Shown here piece after piece: positions 8,216 to 18,023 of a stretch of DNA of 64,000 bases. Origin of the DNA: Endozoicomonas sp. G2_1 (GTDB lineage: Bacteria; Pseudomonadota; Gammaproteobacteria; Enterobacterales; Alteromonadaceae); the NCBI RefSeq assembly GCF_017744155.1, contig NZ_JAGHQT010000005.1, forward strand, positions 124,001 to 188,000. Direction: 5' to 3'. Both the position numbers and the translations under genes were made by a program. The stretch's first letter is position 1, and the number at the start of each line of letters is the position of its first letter. The notes under the pieces were generated by a model that was not told the DNA's origin, ran no database searches, and saw only the letters and a program-made list of their open reading frames with translations.

Positions 8216-9697
8216 ATGGCTAAGTATATTCTCGCAATTGACCAAGGTACGACTAGCTCTCGTGCGATCTTGTTTACGGAACAAGGCAAAGTAAAAGGTA
8301 TTGCTCAACGAGAATTTGCTCAGCATTTCCCCGCTGATGGTTGGGTTGAGCACGACCCTGAAGATATTTGGCAAACGGTATTAACGACCTGCCAACAAGT
8401 ACTTACCGAGCACCAGTTAACCGCCGCCGATATCGCAGCCATTGGCATTACCAATCAACGGGAAACGACTATTGTTTGGGACAAAAACTCTGGCGAGCCA
8501 ATTTATAATGCCATTGTCTGGCAAGACCGGCGCACAGCAGAGCGTTGTCAGCAGTTGCGTGATCAAGGTTATGAATCTGATGTTACCGACAAAACTGGGC
8601 TGTTGCTCGCTCCGTACTTTTCGGCAACCAAAGTTGGCTGGTTATTGGATAACGTCGATGGCGCGAGAGAGCGTGCGCAACGGGGTGAACTGGCGTTTGG
8701 CACCGTCGACAGTTTTCTGCTGTGGAAATTAACGGGTGGTCGTTCACATAAAACGGATGCCACTAATGCATCCCGCACTATGCTTTACAATATTCATCAA
8801 AACAGTTGGGACCAAAGCTTGCTGGAGCTTTTTGATGTACCTGAAAATATGTTGCCACAGGTTATGGACTGCGCAGATGATTTTGGCGTAACCGAGGCGT
8901 CACTTTTTGGCCAGCCGATAGCCATTTTGGGGATTGCTGGCGACCAACAAGCCGCTTTGGTCGGGCAGGCCTGTTTCAAAGCCGGTATGGCAAAAAGCAC
9001 TTATGGCACCGGCTGTTTTTTTATGCTCAACACGGGTGAACACGCGCTCAAGTCTAACAATAAATTGCTAACCACAATTGGTTACCGACTAAATGGCAAA
9101 ACCCATTACGCCATCGAGGGCAGCATTTTTATGGCTGGCGCGACTATTCAATGGTTACGCGATGGCCTCAAACTTTTTGCGCATGCCAGCGAAACACAAG
9201 CCATCGCAGAACAAACGCCCGTTGATCACGGCGTCTTTTTAGTGCCAGCTTTTACGGGTTTGGGCGCACCCTATTGGGATCCGGATGCCAGAGGCGCAAT
9301 TGTTGGTTTAACCCGAGATTCAGGCGTTAATGAAATCGTTAGTGCTGGGCTACAATCAGTCTGTTATCAAACCAAAGACTTGCAAAAGGCGATGGAAAAA
9401 GACGGGTTAAGGCCAACGCATTTACGAGTTGATGGCGGTATGGTAGCTAACGATTGGTTACTTGGTTTTCTCGCTGATGTACTTGGCGCCAAGGTTGAAC
9501 GACCACAAATTATTGAAACTACAGCACTTGGCGCTGCTTATTTGGCAGGATTACAAGCGGGTATTTTCCCATCATCAGACGCGCTAAGCGACATGTGGCA
9601 TCTTGACCAAACATTTGTTCCTAAGCTTGATGAGCAAGCACGCAATCAACTCTACAGTAAATGGTTGGCAGCGGTAGAGCGGGTTAAAAGCGAGTAA
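8216..9697 (+). CDS. glpK: Glycerol kinase
   Basis: A 493-aa FGGY-family kinase making glycerol-3-phosphate from glycerol and ATP. The N-terminus [14 protein letters not shown] is the ATP-binding phosphate-1 motif. Also visible are [20 protein letters not shown] (as IVWQDRRTA) and the FGGY-type GLGAPYWDP and [11 protein letters not shown]. The ATG at 8216 is chosen over an upstream TTG at 8183 because AGGAAAG lies 6 bp before it and family members begin at this position. It works with the divergent glpD; no glpF facilitator is seen here. Confidence 0.96.
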   Translation: MAKYILAIDQGTTSSRAILFTEQGKVKGIAQREFAQHFPADGWVEHDPEDIWQTVLTTCQQVLTEHQLTAADIAAIGITNQRETTIVWDKNSGEPIYNAIVWQDRRTAERCQQLRDQGYESDVTDKTGLLLAPYFSATKVGWLLDNVDGARERAQRGELAFGTVDSFLLWKLTGGRSHKTDATNASRTMLYNIHQNSWDQSLLELFDVPENMLPQVMDCADDFGVTEASLFGQPIAILGIAGDQQAALVGQACFKAGMAKSTYGTGCFFMLNTGEHALKSNNKLLTTIGYRLNGKTHYAIEGSIFMAGATIQWLRDGLKLFAHASETQAIAEQTPVDHGVFLVPAFTGLGAPYWDPDARGAIVGLTRDSGVNEIVSAGLQSVCYQTKDLQKAMEKDGLRPTHLRVDGGMVANDWLLGFLADVLGAKVERPQIIETTALGAAYLAGLQAGIFPSSDALSDMWHLDQTFVPKLDEQARNQLYSKWLAAVERVKSE

Positions 9698-9726
9698 AGT
9701 ATTTTGTTGGTCTATTTGTTAATCTA

Positions 9727-9745
9727 AATAATAATTATTATCATT
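9727..9745. promoter_or_regulatory. Fur box upstream of TonB siderophore receptor
   Basis: The 19-mer AATAATAATTATTATCATT matches 13 of 19 positions of the classical Fur box and lies 60 bp before the receptor start. This predicts iron repression of the following gene. Confidence 0.65.
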
Positions 9746-9804
9746 TGATTGTTTTTTGTGTAGAATATCAGCCTCTTCGATAATTTACACAACTAGGTTT
9801 ACAA

Positions 9805-11940
9805 ATGAACAAGGCGTTATGGCGTTTAGCTCCGTTGTCAGCGGCAATAATCATAGCTTTTCAAACACAAGCAGCTGAAAAAGAGCTCGATACAGACATA
9901 GAAGTGATTGAGGTTGTTGGTCAACAAGAATCTTATGTTAATCGCGCGGTTTCATCGGCAACTAAGAGCTTGCTCAATCCGCTTGATATTCCGTTAACCG
10001 TCAACGTGATTAACGATGTCTTTCTACGCGATTTACGAGCAGAAACACTCGCTGATGCATACGGTTACACTACAGGTTTAAGTACTTCAGGGATTAATGC
10101 CAACGGTTTTACCTTGCGCGGGTTACCCGCCAATTTACAAAGTGTTCAGGTTAACGGTCTGCCGGGCTTAGCTTCTCGTTTTGGCTCGCCGACCACTGCC
10201 AATGTCGAGCGCATTGAGATACTTAAAGGGCCAGCATCGGTACTTTATGGCCAACTTGAGCCAGGTGGTTTAGTCAACATTATCACCAAAAAACCGCAAG
10301 AAGAGCAGTCGCTTACGGTTGATTGGTCAGTGCAAACCTATGAAACTGACATTAGCGGCTTTGGCGATGACCCAGGTACTACCGCAACCCTTGATGCAAC
10401 GGGTGCACTTACCGCCGATGGGCAATGGCTATATCGTTTTATTGTTAGTGGTGAGTCGATTAACTCGTTCCGCGATCACGTCGATTATAACAACTACTAT
10501 ATCTTTCCAACTTTGACTTATCGCGCTTCAGAACAAACAGAATTGACTTTTGGCTTGGAACTACTGCACGAAAACGGCAAAGCTGATGACGGCCTAGTGG
10601 CAATTAACAACGATATTAATACAGTGTTGCCGATCAATGTTAGATATCAAGAACAAAACGACTCCGATAATGACGAGGCTGTGGTTGCTTTTGCCACTTT
10701 GAACACAAGCTTAACCGACGACTTTGATTTGTTTGCCAATTGGCGCAGCGTTTGGCATGAAGATAGCCGAGTATTGTTTGAAAACAATCGCGTTAACGAT
10801 GCCGATATTTTGAGTGAATCAACTTTGCGCCGTCGCGATCGCAATCAACTCAATAAGCGCGAGTATCACTTTTTCGACATTAATACGCGTGGCAGTCTTG
10901 AACTTGCCGGTATTGAGCACGAGTTGCTAATTGGCGTTAACTCGGGCTATGAAAAACGCGATTTTGAGCGTATTCGCTTTGGCGCCGCGGTTACGCCAAA
11001 TATCAATATTTTGAATCCGGTGCTAGGTCAAGCGGTGCCAAGTGAAGTTCGCAGCGGTACCGACCGTATTACCGAGCTTTGGAACTATGGCTTGTACCTG
11101 CAAGATGTTATTTATTTAACTGATCAGCTTATTGTTTTAGCAGGTCTTCGATACGACAAGCAAGACGTTGACTTTATCGAACAAACACGAGATCGTGAAG
11201 ACGACCAAAGCACAGATGCCTGGGTGCCAATGGCAGGTGTTGTTTATAAGCTTAGCGATCAAACGTCAGTTTATGCGAGCTATGGTGAAAGTTTTGACCC
11301 AAATAGTGTTGAACGCTCTGACGTTAACGATAACGCCTTTGATCCTGAGCAAGGCCAACAAGTGGAACTCGGCGTTAAAGCGTCGTTTTTTGACGAGCGC
11401 GCTAAGTTATCGGTGGCTTATTTCGATATTGAAAAAGACAACATTGTCGAGCGCAATGACAACCGTGAGTTTGAGCTATTAGGCGAGCTTGCCAGTGAAG
11501 GTTATGAGCTTGAAGTAATCGCGTTGCCGATAGAAAACTGGCAATTTAAAGCTGGTTACGCTTATGTTGATGCTGAGGTTGTTGCTAGTCCAAATGCCAA
11601 TGTTATCGGCAATACCATGTCGTTTGCCCCTAAGCACGATGCCTATTTGTGGACACGCTATAACTTCACCGAAGAGTTTTACGGTGGCGTGGTCGGCCTG
11701 TCACTTGGTATTAACTATGAGAGTGAACGCTTTACTGGCACTAACTCAGGCTCTCGAGTTGAGCTACCTAGTTATACTAAGGCCGATATTGGCGCATATT
11801 TTGAAACCGAACAATATGCCGTGGCCCTCAATATCGAAAACTTTACCGATAAAGAGTACTACGACGGTGGTCGCAACGACATTCGCATTTATCCTGGTGA
11901 ACCACGCAAGATCACCTTGAGTTTAACGGGTTATTTCTAA
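9805..11940 (+). CDS. TonB-dependent siderophore receptor
   Basis: A 711-aa outer-membrane receptor. It has a signal peptide (about residues 1-23, ending TQAAE), a TonB box-like IEVIEVVG, a plug domain (about 50-165, with VERIEILKGPASVLYGQLEPGG, typical of the siderophore subclass) and a 22-strand barrel ending in a terminal Phe (SLTGYF). It imports ferric siderophores using TonB-ExbB-ExbD energy. The Fur box upstream supports an iron role. The specific siderophore cannot be told from sequence. A strong bidirectional terminator follows. Confidence 0.9.
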   Translation: MNKALWRLAPLSAAIIIAFQTQAAEKELDTDIEVIEVVGQQESYVNRAVSSATKSLLNPLDIPLTVNVINDVFLRDLRAETLADAYGYTTGLSTSGINANGFTLRGLPANLQSVQVNGLPGLASRFGSPTTANVERIEILKGPASVLYGQLEPGGLVNIITKKPQEEQSLTVDWSVQTYETDISGFGDDPGTTATLDATGALTADGQWLYRFIVSGESINSFRDHVDYNNYYIFPTLTYRASEQTELTFGLELLHENGKADDGLVAINNDINTVLPINVRYQEQNDSDNDEAVVAFATLNTSLTDDFDLFANWRSVWHEDSRVLFENNRVNDADILSESTLRRRDRNQLNKREYHFFDINTRGSLELAGIEHELLIGVNSGYEKRDFERIRFGAAVTPNINILNPVLGQAVPSEVRSGTDRITELWNYGLYLQDVIYLTDQLIVLAGLRYDKQDVDFIEQTRDREDDQSTDAWVPMAGVVYKLSDQTSVYASYGESFDPNSVERSDVNDNAFDPEQGQQVELGVKASFFDERAKLSVAYFDIEKDNIVERNDNREFELLGELASEGYELEVIALPIENWQFKAGYAYVDAEVVASPNANVIGNTMSFAPKHDAYLWTRYNFTEEFYGGVVGLSLGINYESERFTGTNSGSRVELPSYTKADIGAYFETEQYAVALNIENFTDKEYYDGGRNDIRIYPGEPRKITLSLTGYF

Positions 11941-12015
11941 GTTAGTCATCTTTCCATGGATATACACGCTCCTCATCATCCATGATGCCGCGTTATACCA
12001 TCCATCCTTGGATAT

Positions 12016-12043
12016 AAAAACGGCGCTTATTAGCGCCGTTTTT
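12016..12043. terminator. Bidirectional Rho-independent terminator
   Basis: AAAAACGGCGCT (12016-12027) pairs perfectly with AGCGCCGTTTTT (12032-12043) around a 4-nt loop, with flanking A and T runs. It serves the convergent receptor and aminotransferase genes. Confidence 0.9.
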
Positions 12044-12077
12044 GTTTTCTTGAATAAAGCTAGTTAGCTAAGCAAAA

Positions 12078-13268
12078 TTAAAGAATTTTCGCTACTGACT
12101 GGGCAAAGTAATCAATGTTGCTTGAAGCAATACCGGCAATACTCATGCGGCTTGAACCAACCATATAGATGCTGTATTCATCTTGCAGCTGCTGTACTTG
12201 CTCAGGTGTAATACCCAAGAATGAGAACATACCTTTTTGGTTGGCAATAAAGCTAAAGTCGCGTTCAACGCCATTTTCTTTCAATTTATCAACGATAAGT
12301 TGACGATTGCCGTTGATGCGATCGCGCATTTCGGCAAGCTCTTGATACCACTGATTGCGAAGTTCGTCTGAGGTTAAAATGGTTTCAACTATCGCTGCAC
12401 CATGCGCTGGCGGCATAGAGTAAATAACGCGAACAACAGACAATAAAACGGAGTTTGCAATATCTAAACTCGTGGTTGATTCGCCAATAATGCTACATGC
12501 ACCAATGCGCTCGCGGTACAGACCAAAGTTCTTAGAACAAGAACTACAGATGATCATTTCTTTGACGTTTTCGGCCATTAAACGCAGACCATAAGCATCT
12601 TCTTCTAAACCGTCACCAAAGCCCTGATAAGCCATATCGATTAACGGTGTAAAACCAACGTCTTTTGCTACTTCAACAACTTGTTGCCATTGCTCAACAC
12701 TTAAATCCATACCACTTGGGTTGTGACAGCAGGCGTGCAACAATACAACATCGTCGGCACTCACTTGCTTCAATGCTTCAAGCATAGCGTCGAAGTCGAG
12801 TGTTTTAGTTTCGTAGTTGTAGTAAGGGTATTCCTTAACGGTTAAACCTGAGGCTTGAAATAAGCCAGTGTGGTTAGCCCACGTAGGATTGCTGACCCAA
12901 ATAGTCGCATTGCTTTTACAACGGCTAACAAACTCTGCAGCAACGCGTAACGCGCCAGTACCACCAGGTGTAGAAACAGTGCGAATGCGATCAGCCGTGA
13001 GTACTGGGTGCTCGGCACCTAAAATAAGTTTAGTCATTTCGTCGTTGAATAACGGCGAACCGGTAGGACCAATGTAAACTTTGGTTTGTTCGGTATCTAA
13101 ACGGTGCTTTTCGGCCTTTTTAACACAATCCAAAATGGTGACATCGCCCGCATCGTTTTTGTAAACGCCAACGCCTAGGTCAATTTTTTGAGGATTTGTA
13201 TCTTGTCTGTATTTTGCCAATAAGCCCAAAATTGGGTCGGCTGGCAAGGCCTGTAAATTACCGAACAT
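12078..13268 (-). CDS. Aspartate/aromatic amino acid aminotransferase (AspC/TyrB family)
   Basis: A 396-aa class I PLP aminotransferase exchanging amino groups between aspartate or aromatic amino acids and 2-oxoglutarate. Signatures are the N-terminal MFGNLQALPADPILGL, KIDLGVGVYKN, the HACCHNPSGMDL segment and the PLP Lys (about residue 246) in SSCSKNFGLYRER. The ATG at 13268 is preferred to one at 13316 because homologues start MF..L...P.DPI. Whether aspartate or aromatic substrates dominate cannot be decided from sequence. Confidence 0.92.
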   Translation of the reverse strand: MFGNLQALPADPILGLLAKYRQDTNPQKIDLGVGVYKNDAGDVTILDCVKKAEKHRLDTEQTKVYIGPTGSPLFNDEMTKLILGAEHPVLTADRIRTVSTPGGTGALRVAAEFVSRCKSNATIWVSNPTWANHTGLFQASGLTVKEYPYYNYETKTLDFDAMLEALKQVSADDVVLLHACCHNPSGMDLSVEQWQQVVEVAKDVGFTPLIDMAYQGFGDGLEEDAYGLRLMAENVKEMIICSSCSKNFGLYRERIGACSIIGESTTSLDIANSVLLSVVRVIYSMPPAHGAAIVETILTSDELRNQWYQELAEMRDRINGNRQLIVDKLKENGVERDFSFIANQKGMFSFLGITPEQVQQLQDEYSIYMVGSSRMSIAGIASSNIDYFAQSVAKIL

Positions 13269-13413
13269 GACTCCGTTTACCTTTTGTTTGTTTAAATAAA
13301 ATTTCTGCTCAAGCATAGCGGATAATCTGGCTAAAATTAAGGCTTAAATGGCAAATTTGTCAGCTTATTTTTTACTAGCTGATAACCTTAAGTACTAGCT
13401 TACTTAGCCATTG

Positions 13414-14124
13414 CTAAAATGTATTCGTCAGTGCGGCGATAAAGCCAATTAATCCGCCGAAAACTCCGCCCCAAACCACCAACCAGCCAAGGTGCTTTTT
13501 GATCATGTCTTGCACGATTTCTTTAACCAATTGTGGAGTTAATTCGTTTAAGCGCTGAACAATAATATCGCTGACTTTATCGCGAATATTGCCAACGACA
13601 GCGGGAGACTCAACCGTATCTTTAACCAGTTCATTGAATGCAGGACTTTCAGATATTTCCACCATACTGGTTTTCATTTTGTCGATAAAAGGTTGTTTTA
13701 ACGGCATCAAGGCTTCCCGACCGCCAACCATGGCTAGCATGCCGCCAAAAGACGATTGCTCAATAACATCAACAAGGTTGTTAAAGGCAGGCTCTAAATC
13801 AACTTTTTCAATCACTGGCGCTAATACTAAGGCCTGTGATGGGCTTTGTTGTGATGACAAAAATCGATCGATGTTTTCTTCGGTAAAAAACTGTTCCATC
13901 ATCAAATTGTTAATGCCTTGTTTAAACTCTTCAAAATGTGCCGGGATAACACCTGAACCATATAAAAAAGGCACTTTTTCAAACAACATGTGTACGGCTA
14001 TCCAGTTAGTTACTGCGCCAGACAGAGCAAATAAGCCAATGGCAAAAACAATCGGCTCTGCCAATATGTGACCGGCAGCCGTGAGTAACAGTGCTAGTGA
14101 ATTTGTGATCAGGCTTTTATTCAC
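13414..14124 (-). CDS. DUF445 family membrane protein
   Basis: A 236-aa protein with N-terminal membrane segments (about 5-40), the conserved NWIAVHMLFEKVPFLYGSGVIPAHFEEFK block that defines DUF445 (YheB-like), long amphipathic helices and a C-terminal membrane helix (VWGGVFGGLIGFIAAL). Function is unknown; members are inner-membrane proteins. It is monocistronic and divergent from the cyclophilin gene. Confidence 0.8.
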   Translation of the reverse strand: MNKSLITNSLALLLTAAGHILAEPIVFAIGLFALSGAVTNWIAVHMLFEKVPFLYGSGVIPAHFEEFKQGINNLMMEQFFTEENIDRFLSSQQSPSQALVLAPVIEKVDLEPAFNNLVDVIEQSSFGGMLAMVGGREALMPLKQPFIDKMKTSMVEISESPAFNELVKDTVESPAVVGNIRDKVSDIIVQRLNELTPQLVKEIVQDMIKKHLGWLVVWGGVFGGLIGFIAALTNTF

Positions 14125-14258
14125 CTAGTGCTCCTTAAAAAAATACAACTTGATTTGATAAAGTAGTGGTGTATTTTACGTTGAGAAATCAGCGAAATAC
14201 TATTGTTTTTTACTGCTGCGTGGCGAAGTCAGCAGCAACTTTTTGAAAGGCGTATGAG

Positions 14259-15137
14259 ATGATAACAATAAAAAACCTTATTGGATTGGGTGCACTCTTT
14301 TTAGCGTTTTGTTCACTTTCGGTACATGCAGAGAAGTGGCGACCGGTAGAAGCAGAAAACGCAGTGTTGATTACCTTACCTCATGGCAAGGTTGTGATTG
14401 AGCTTACGCCTGATTTTGCACCCAAACACGTAGCGCAGTTTAAACAGTTGATCAAGCAAGGTTACTATCAAGGAACGAATTTTTATCGCGTTATCGATGG
14501 TTTTGTCGCGCAAGCGGGTCCGAGCGAAGACAAAAAAGGCAAGCAGTTTAGCGCGCCAGTATTAGCCATGGAGAGCGAGTGGCAATTTGATAAAAGTTGG
14601 CGCTTTACTCAAGTGCAAAGCCCTGATTTATTTGCTTCAGTGACTGGTTTTAAAGGTGGTTTTGCCCTGGGTTTAGACGATAAAACTAACACCGCGTGGC
14701 TTACTCATTGTCCTGGTGTTATCGCGATGGCGCGAGGCAATGAGGCCGACAGTGCCGACGGTCACTTCTATATTACTATTGGTCAAGCTCCGCGTTATTT
14801 AGACCGAATAATGACAATATTTGGGCGAGTGATTTACGGCATGGAACACATTCAGGCAATTAGACGCACGGCGGTGATCGAAGGACAACAAGCGGTTGAC
14901 CCTGCTCAGTTCACCGAATTAAGTAATATACAATTGATGTCTGATGTACCGCCTGCAAAGCGTATTAACTTGGAAATTGAAGATACTGAAAGTGAAAGTT
15001 TTGCCGATAAGCTCAATGAGCGCAGACTGAGAAAACACGCATTTTTTTATAAAAAACCACCACCTGTTCTTGATGTTTGTCAAGTTCCAGTGGCAACTCG
15101 AATCGCAAACACAAAACCAGCACAGCAACCAAAATAA
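14259..15137 (+). CDS. Periplasmic cyclophilin-type peptidyl-prolyl isomerase
   Basis: A 292-aa PPIase that isomerises Xaa-Pro bonds. A Sec signal peptide occupies about residues 1-24 (ending SVHA). The cyclophilin core follows: NAVLITLPHGKVVIEL, HVAQFKQLIKQGYYQGTNFYRVI, FVAQAGP, GVIAMARG and SADGHFYITIG. It is longer than minimal PpiA (about 190 aa) because of an insertion in the middle and a C-terminal Arg/Lys-rich tail. It is immediately followed by greB. Confidence 0.88.
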   Translation: MITIKNLIGLGALFLAFCSLSVHAEKWRPVEAENAVLITLPHGKVVIELTPDFAPKHVAQFKQLIKQGYYQGTNFYRVIDGFVAQAGPSEDKKGKQFSAPVLAMESEWQFDKSWRFTQVQSPDLFASVTGFKGGFALGLDDKTNTAWLTHCPGVIAMARGNEADSADGHFYITIGQAPRYLDRIMTIFGRVIYGMEHIQAIRRTAVIEGQQAVDPAQFTELSNIQLMSDVPPAKRINLEIEDTESESFADKLNERRLRKHAFFYKKPPPVLDVCQVPVATRIANTKPAQQPK

Positions 15138-15142
15138 AATTA

Positions 15143-15613
15143 ATGAAAACCAATTTAATTACCCGTGAAGGTTTTGAAGCCCTTCAACAAGAATTAACTT
15201 TTTTGTGGAAACAAGAACGCCCAGAGGTGACTAAAAAAGTCAGCTGGGCGGCAAGCCTTGGCGATCGCAGCGAAAATGCCGATTATCAATACAACAAAAA
15301 ACGCTTGCGTGAAATTGACCGACGAGTGCGCTATTTGCAAAAGCGGTTAGATCAGCTTCGTATTGTTGATTACTCCAGCCAGCAAGACGGGCAGGTATTT
15401 TTTGGCGCTTGGGTGGAAATAGAAAACGAGCAAGAAGAAAAGTTAACATTTCGCATTGTCGGACCGGATGAAATATACGGTCGCAATGACTATATTTCTA
15501 TCGATTCACCAATGGCACGAGCCTTGTTAAAAAAATCAGTTGATGATGAAGCGGTAGTGAAAACGCCAACAGGCGAAGCCGTTTGGTTTATTAATCAGAT
15601 TCGCTATCAGTAA
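15143..15613 (+). CDS. greB: Transcription elongation factor GreB
   Basis: A 156-aa Gre factor that enters the RNA polymerase secondary channel and stimulates cleavage of backtracked RNA. The N-terminal coiled coil contains the acidic tip ASLGDRSENADYQYNKKRLREIDRRVRYL. The C-terminal FKBP-like domain has RIVGPDEIYGR and SPMARALLKK. The GreB-type basic stretch (KKRLREIDRRVR) separates it from GreA. The ATG at 15143 gives the family length; the longer frame from 15077 would overlap the cyclophilin gene by 61 bp. Confidence 0.94.
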   Translation: MKTNLITREGFEALQQELTFLWKQERPEVTKKVSWAASLGDRSENADYQYNKKRLREIDRRVRYLQKRLDQLRIVDYSSQQDGQVFFGAWVEIENEQEEKLTFRIVGPDEIYGRNDYISIDSPMARALLKKSVDDEAVVKTPTGEAVWFINQIRYQ

Positions 15614-15645
15614 TAAGTAACCCCATTTGCTTGGGGTTACTTATT
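15612..15645. terminator. Bidirectional terminator between greB and the catabolic cluster
   Basis: AATAAGTAACCCCA (15612-15625) and TGGGGTTACTTATT (15632-15645) form a perfect 14-bp stem with a 6-nt loop between convergent genes. It marks the left border of the accessory cluster. Confidence 0.8.
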
Positions 15646-15651
15646 GAGTGT

Positions 15652-16665
15652 TTAAAACCTACGGGCTTTGTTCATTTCTCGCATTCTAGCGAAAACATCG
15701 ACACCGATTTGATGATAAACGTGTAGTAAGTCAACCAGCACCCAGTTCTCTCGAATTACGCCATTTTCACAGCGCCAGAAGTCTAGGCTGCGCATGGTAA
15801 TTTCTTGGTTCGCTGGTGCGATACCTAACCAACCACCATCACTGATGGTCATTCTCATACCCGGCCACGCGGTAAAACCAACGTAATCACCATCGCCGAA
15901 TAGGTAGCCCTCAGCGACATCACCAACGCGATTTGGCATACCGTTTAAAAATGGGATTTGGTGCCAATTTCTAAAGCCCTGAATGCCTCGACCTGTGCCA
16001 ATACCTGAAGGACCGTACCAGCTGCTACGCGGATGCCAATACTTCTCAAGTTGCATGGCTTCAACACCGCCAGTTGCATAGTTACCCAGTGAATTACACA
16101 TATCGCGAACAATATCGATACTATCTTGGGTCTGCTCTGGTGTTGATAGAATATTCAAGCCGTCTTGTGTCGCTGGCGCAGGTACATGCCATTCTCGCCC
16201 TAGGCTAGGCACTAGCGGCCAAGCATTAGCCTGCATCATAACTTCTGGGATATCCCATAGCGCCTGTACTTCGACAATCTTGCTGTTCTCTATGCGATAG
16301 AATTCGTGAAAACGCATTGATACTTGATGACCCGTGGCTGGGATATCAAGCCAAGATTTTTCAAAGCTGCCGGTGTAGTAACCGCAAAAGCCAACCCATT
16401 GGCTGCCGTTCTCTGCCGGGCCAGCCATGCAAATTGTCTCCCTTCTCTCTAAGTCAGGAATTGCAGTGAATAACGGCGCATATGCTTGCTGATAAAACTC
16501 TTTATCACCGATTAGCGTTTCAAAAGGAAATGCGAGTTTAACTTGAGTATCAGAGCTCATCACTGCTGCTAGCGCCTGTTGCACAGCCTCGGGCTCAAAG
16601 TTGTACAATGCTTTTCTAAGAGGGCTTAATAACGCTTTATTTTTGTTTTTTATTTGTTCTGTCAT
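15652..16665 (-). CDS. Two-domain SnoaL/NTF2-like protein (cluster paralogue 1)
   Basis: A ~337-aa protein made of two SnoaL-like (NTF2-fold) domains, about residues 15-165 and 185-337. The first carries FEKSWLDIPATGHQVSMRFHEFYRIE; the second carries WYGPSGIGTGRGIQGFRNWH and GGWLGIAPANQEITMR. NTF2-fold enzymes include cyclases, dehydratases, isomerases and epoxide hydrolases; the reaction here is unknown. The ATG at 16665 is used because the upstream alternative is a TTG at 16677. A perfect 18-bp palindrome (16683-16700) lies directly upstream and is shared with the divergent paralogue 2. Confidence 0.75.
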   Translation of the reverse strand: MTEQIKNKNKALLSPLRKALYNFEPEAVQQALAAVMSSDTQVKLAFPFETLIGDKEFYQQAYAPLFTAIPDLERRETICMAGPAENGSQWVGFCGYYTGSFEKSWLDIPATGHQVSMRFHEFYRIENSKIVEVQALWDIPEVMMQANAWPLVPSLGREWHVPAPATQDGLNILSTPEQTQDSIDIVRDMCNSLGNYATGGVEAMQLEKYWHPRSSWYGPSGIGTGRGIQGFRNWHQIPFLNGMPNRVGDVAEGYLFGDGDYVGFTAWPGMRMTISDGGWLGIAPANQEITMRSLDFWRCENGVIRENWVLVDLLHVYHQIGVDVFARMREMNKARRF

Positions 16666-16682
16666 AATTTTTATCAAAACCT

Positions 16683-16700
16683 AATGACTTCGAAGTCATT
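16683..16700. promoter_or_regulatory. Predicted LacI-type operator, site 1 (perfect palindrome)
   Basis: AATGACTTCGAAGTCATT is an 18-bp perfect palindrome with a central CG, as in LacI-family operators. It lies between the divergent genes at 16665 and 16759. Five related sites occur in promoter regions of the same cluster; this copy is taken as the consensus. Confidence 0.75.
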
Positions 16701-16758
16701 TTATATTAGCTTAAGATAAAAAATAATAGCAAGCGTTAAATTTACGAGGAATTGAACA

Positions 16759-17718
16759 ATGACAAGTGTAGTAGATAAGTTTTATTCGGCGCTCAGTAGC
16801 TCGAATGGTGATATTGGCAATTATTTAGCAGATGACGTTAAGTTCAGCGTTAGCGCGCCAGTAAATGAACTCAATAATTTAGACGAAGTTGTTGGCCGAT
16901 TTTGGCAGCCTCTACAAAATGCATTACCTGATGTGGAAAGAAAGCCTTTTATTGCAATATCAGGTGATTACGAAGGGCAAACATGGTTAGCTGGTACTGG
17001 TTACTTTGTTGGTACTTTTGAAAATAGTTTATTTGATATCCCAGCTACCGGTAAAACGCTTTACGTTCGTTACACTGAATTAGTTGAAGTTGAACAAGAA
17101 AAAATTAAAAACTACTTTGTTATTGTTGATTTCCTCGATGTCATGACGCAAGCGGGCGTTAACCCATTGCGTCCAAGCTTAGGTCATGCTTGTTTGGTTA
17201 TGCCGCCGTCATCAATGGACGGGCTGTCACCATGTTCAGACAACGCGAGTGAAAGTGAAAAATCCAAAACACTCGTATTTGAAATGCTTGAAGAGTTAGG
17301 TCGATTTGATGGCAAATCGCTAACCAGTATGAATTTACAGAATTTTTGGCATCAAGATTTTATGTGGTACGGTCCTGCTGGTATTGGTACCACGAGAGGT
17401 ATTGACGGTTTTAGAGCACATCACCAAGGGCCATTTGTCTTTAGCTTCCCAGATCGCAGTATCGACCACAAGGCAACCTTTATTGCTCAAGGCAATTATG
17501 TTGCTACCGGCGGCTGGCCACATATGCACGGTACTCACAGTGTTGGTGGTTGGTTGGGCTTGCCACCGACCAATAAAAACCTGTCACTTCGAGTCATGGA
17601 TATTTGGCGCCGAGAAGGTGAGCATTTGAAAGAGAACTGGGTTGCCATCGATATTATCGATATGTTGTCTCAGATGGGGCTTGATGTTTGGACAATGATG
17701 AAAACACTTACTAAGTAG
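16759..17718 (+). CDS. Two-domain SnoaL/NTF2-like protein (cluster paralogue 2)
   Basis: A 319-aa protein with the same double SnoaL-like layout as paralogue 1: domain 1 with FENSLFDIPATGKTLYVRYTE, domain 2 with WYGPAGIGTTRGIDGFRAHH and GGWLGLPPTNKNLSLRVMDIWRREG. The shared FD/DW-IPATG and YGP-GIG motifs mark a distinct subfamily. A Shine-Dalgarno (GAGGAA) is 7 bp before the ATG. It is divergent from paralogue 1 across operator site 1, so both are probably induced together. Substrate and reaction are unknown. Confidence 0.75.
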   Translation: MTSVVDKFYSALSSSNGDIGNYLADDVKFSVSAPVNELNNLDEVVGRFWQPLQNALPDVERKPFIAISGDYEGQTWLAGTGYFVGTFENSLFDIPATGKTLYVRYTELVEVEQEKIKNYFVIVDFLDVMTQAGVNPLRPSLGHACLVMPPSSMDGLSPCSDNASESEKSKTLVFEMLEELGRFDGKSLTSMNLQNFWHQDFMWYGPAGIGTTRGIDGFRAHHQGPFVFSFPDRSIDHKATFIAQGNYVATGGWPHMHGTHSVGGWLGLPPTNKNLSLRVMDIWRREGEHLKENWVAIDIIDMLSQMGLDVWTMMKTLTK

Positions 17719-17732
17719 TATCTCACTTCTAT

Positions 17733-17768
17733 TAAAAAGCTCGTTGGGCCCAGCCTGACGGGCTTTTT
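17733..17768 (+). terminator. Terminator after SnoaL-like paralogue 2
   Basis: AAAAAGCTCGT pairs, with one G-T type mismatch, with ACGGGCTTTTTT, giving a stem followed by a T run 15 bp past the stop codon. Confidence 0.65.
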
Positions 17769-17786
17769 TACATCTATTTACTATCA

Positions 17787-17966
17787 ATGGCACCGACAAC
17801 TCGTTCAAACTATTTGATTACACCGTGGCTGGGATATTTACTGCTTGCTCCTTGTACCTTGTTTCTAAGTAATCACCGCTTGCACTTATCACTCCTACCA
17901 CTGAGCGAATTTAAGCAGATACAGTATTTTTGCTGCGAGCGTTGTTCAATAAAATTCGGCCATTAA
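17787..17966 (+). CDS. Doubtful 59-aa open frame between two terminators
   Basis: The 305 bp between paralogue 2 and the TonB receptor hold two terminators and, between them, an ATG-started frame of 59 codons. The predicted product has a hydrophobic middle (LGYLLLAPCTLFLS) and two Cys pairs near the end (FCCERCS). There is no clear ribosome binding site and no recognised family. It is reported only so that the gap is described; it may be chance. Confidence 0.2.
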   Translation: MAPTTRSNYLITPWLGYLLLAPCTLFLSNHRLHLSLLPLSEFKQIQYFCCERCSIKFGH

Positions 17967-17999
17967 AAAAGGATGAGGTATTAATTCCTCATCCTTTTT
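17966..17999. terminator. Bidirectional terminator downstream of TonB receptor
   Basis: AAAAAGGATGAGG (17966-17978) pairs with CCTCATCCTTTTT (17987-17999) around an 8-nt loop. On the minus strand it ends the receptor transcript. Confidence 0.85.
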
Positions 18000-18023
18000 G
18001 TCTTTTAAGCGGTTTCTGTGTGT

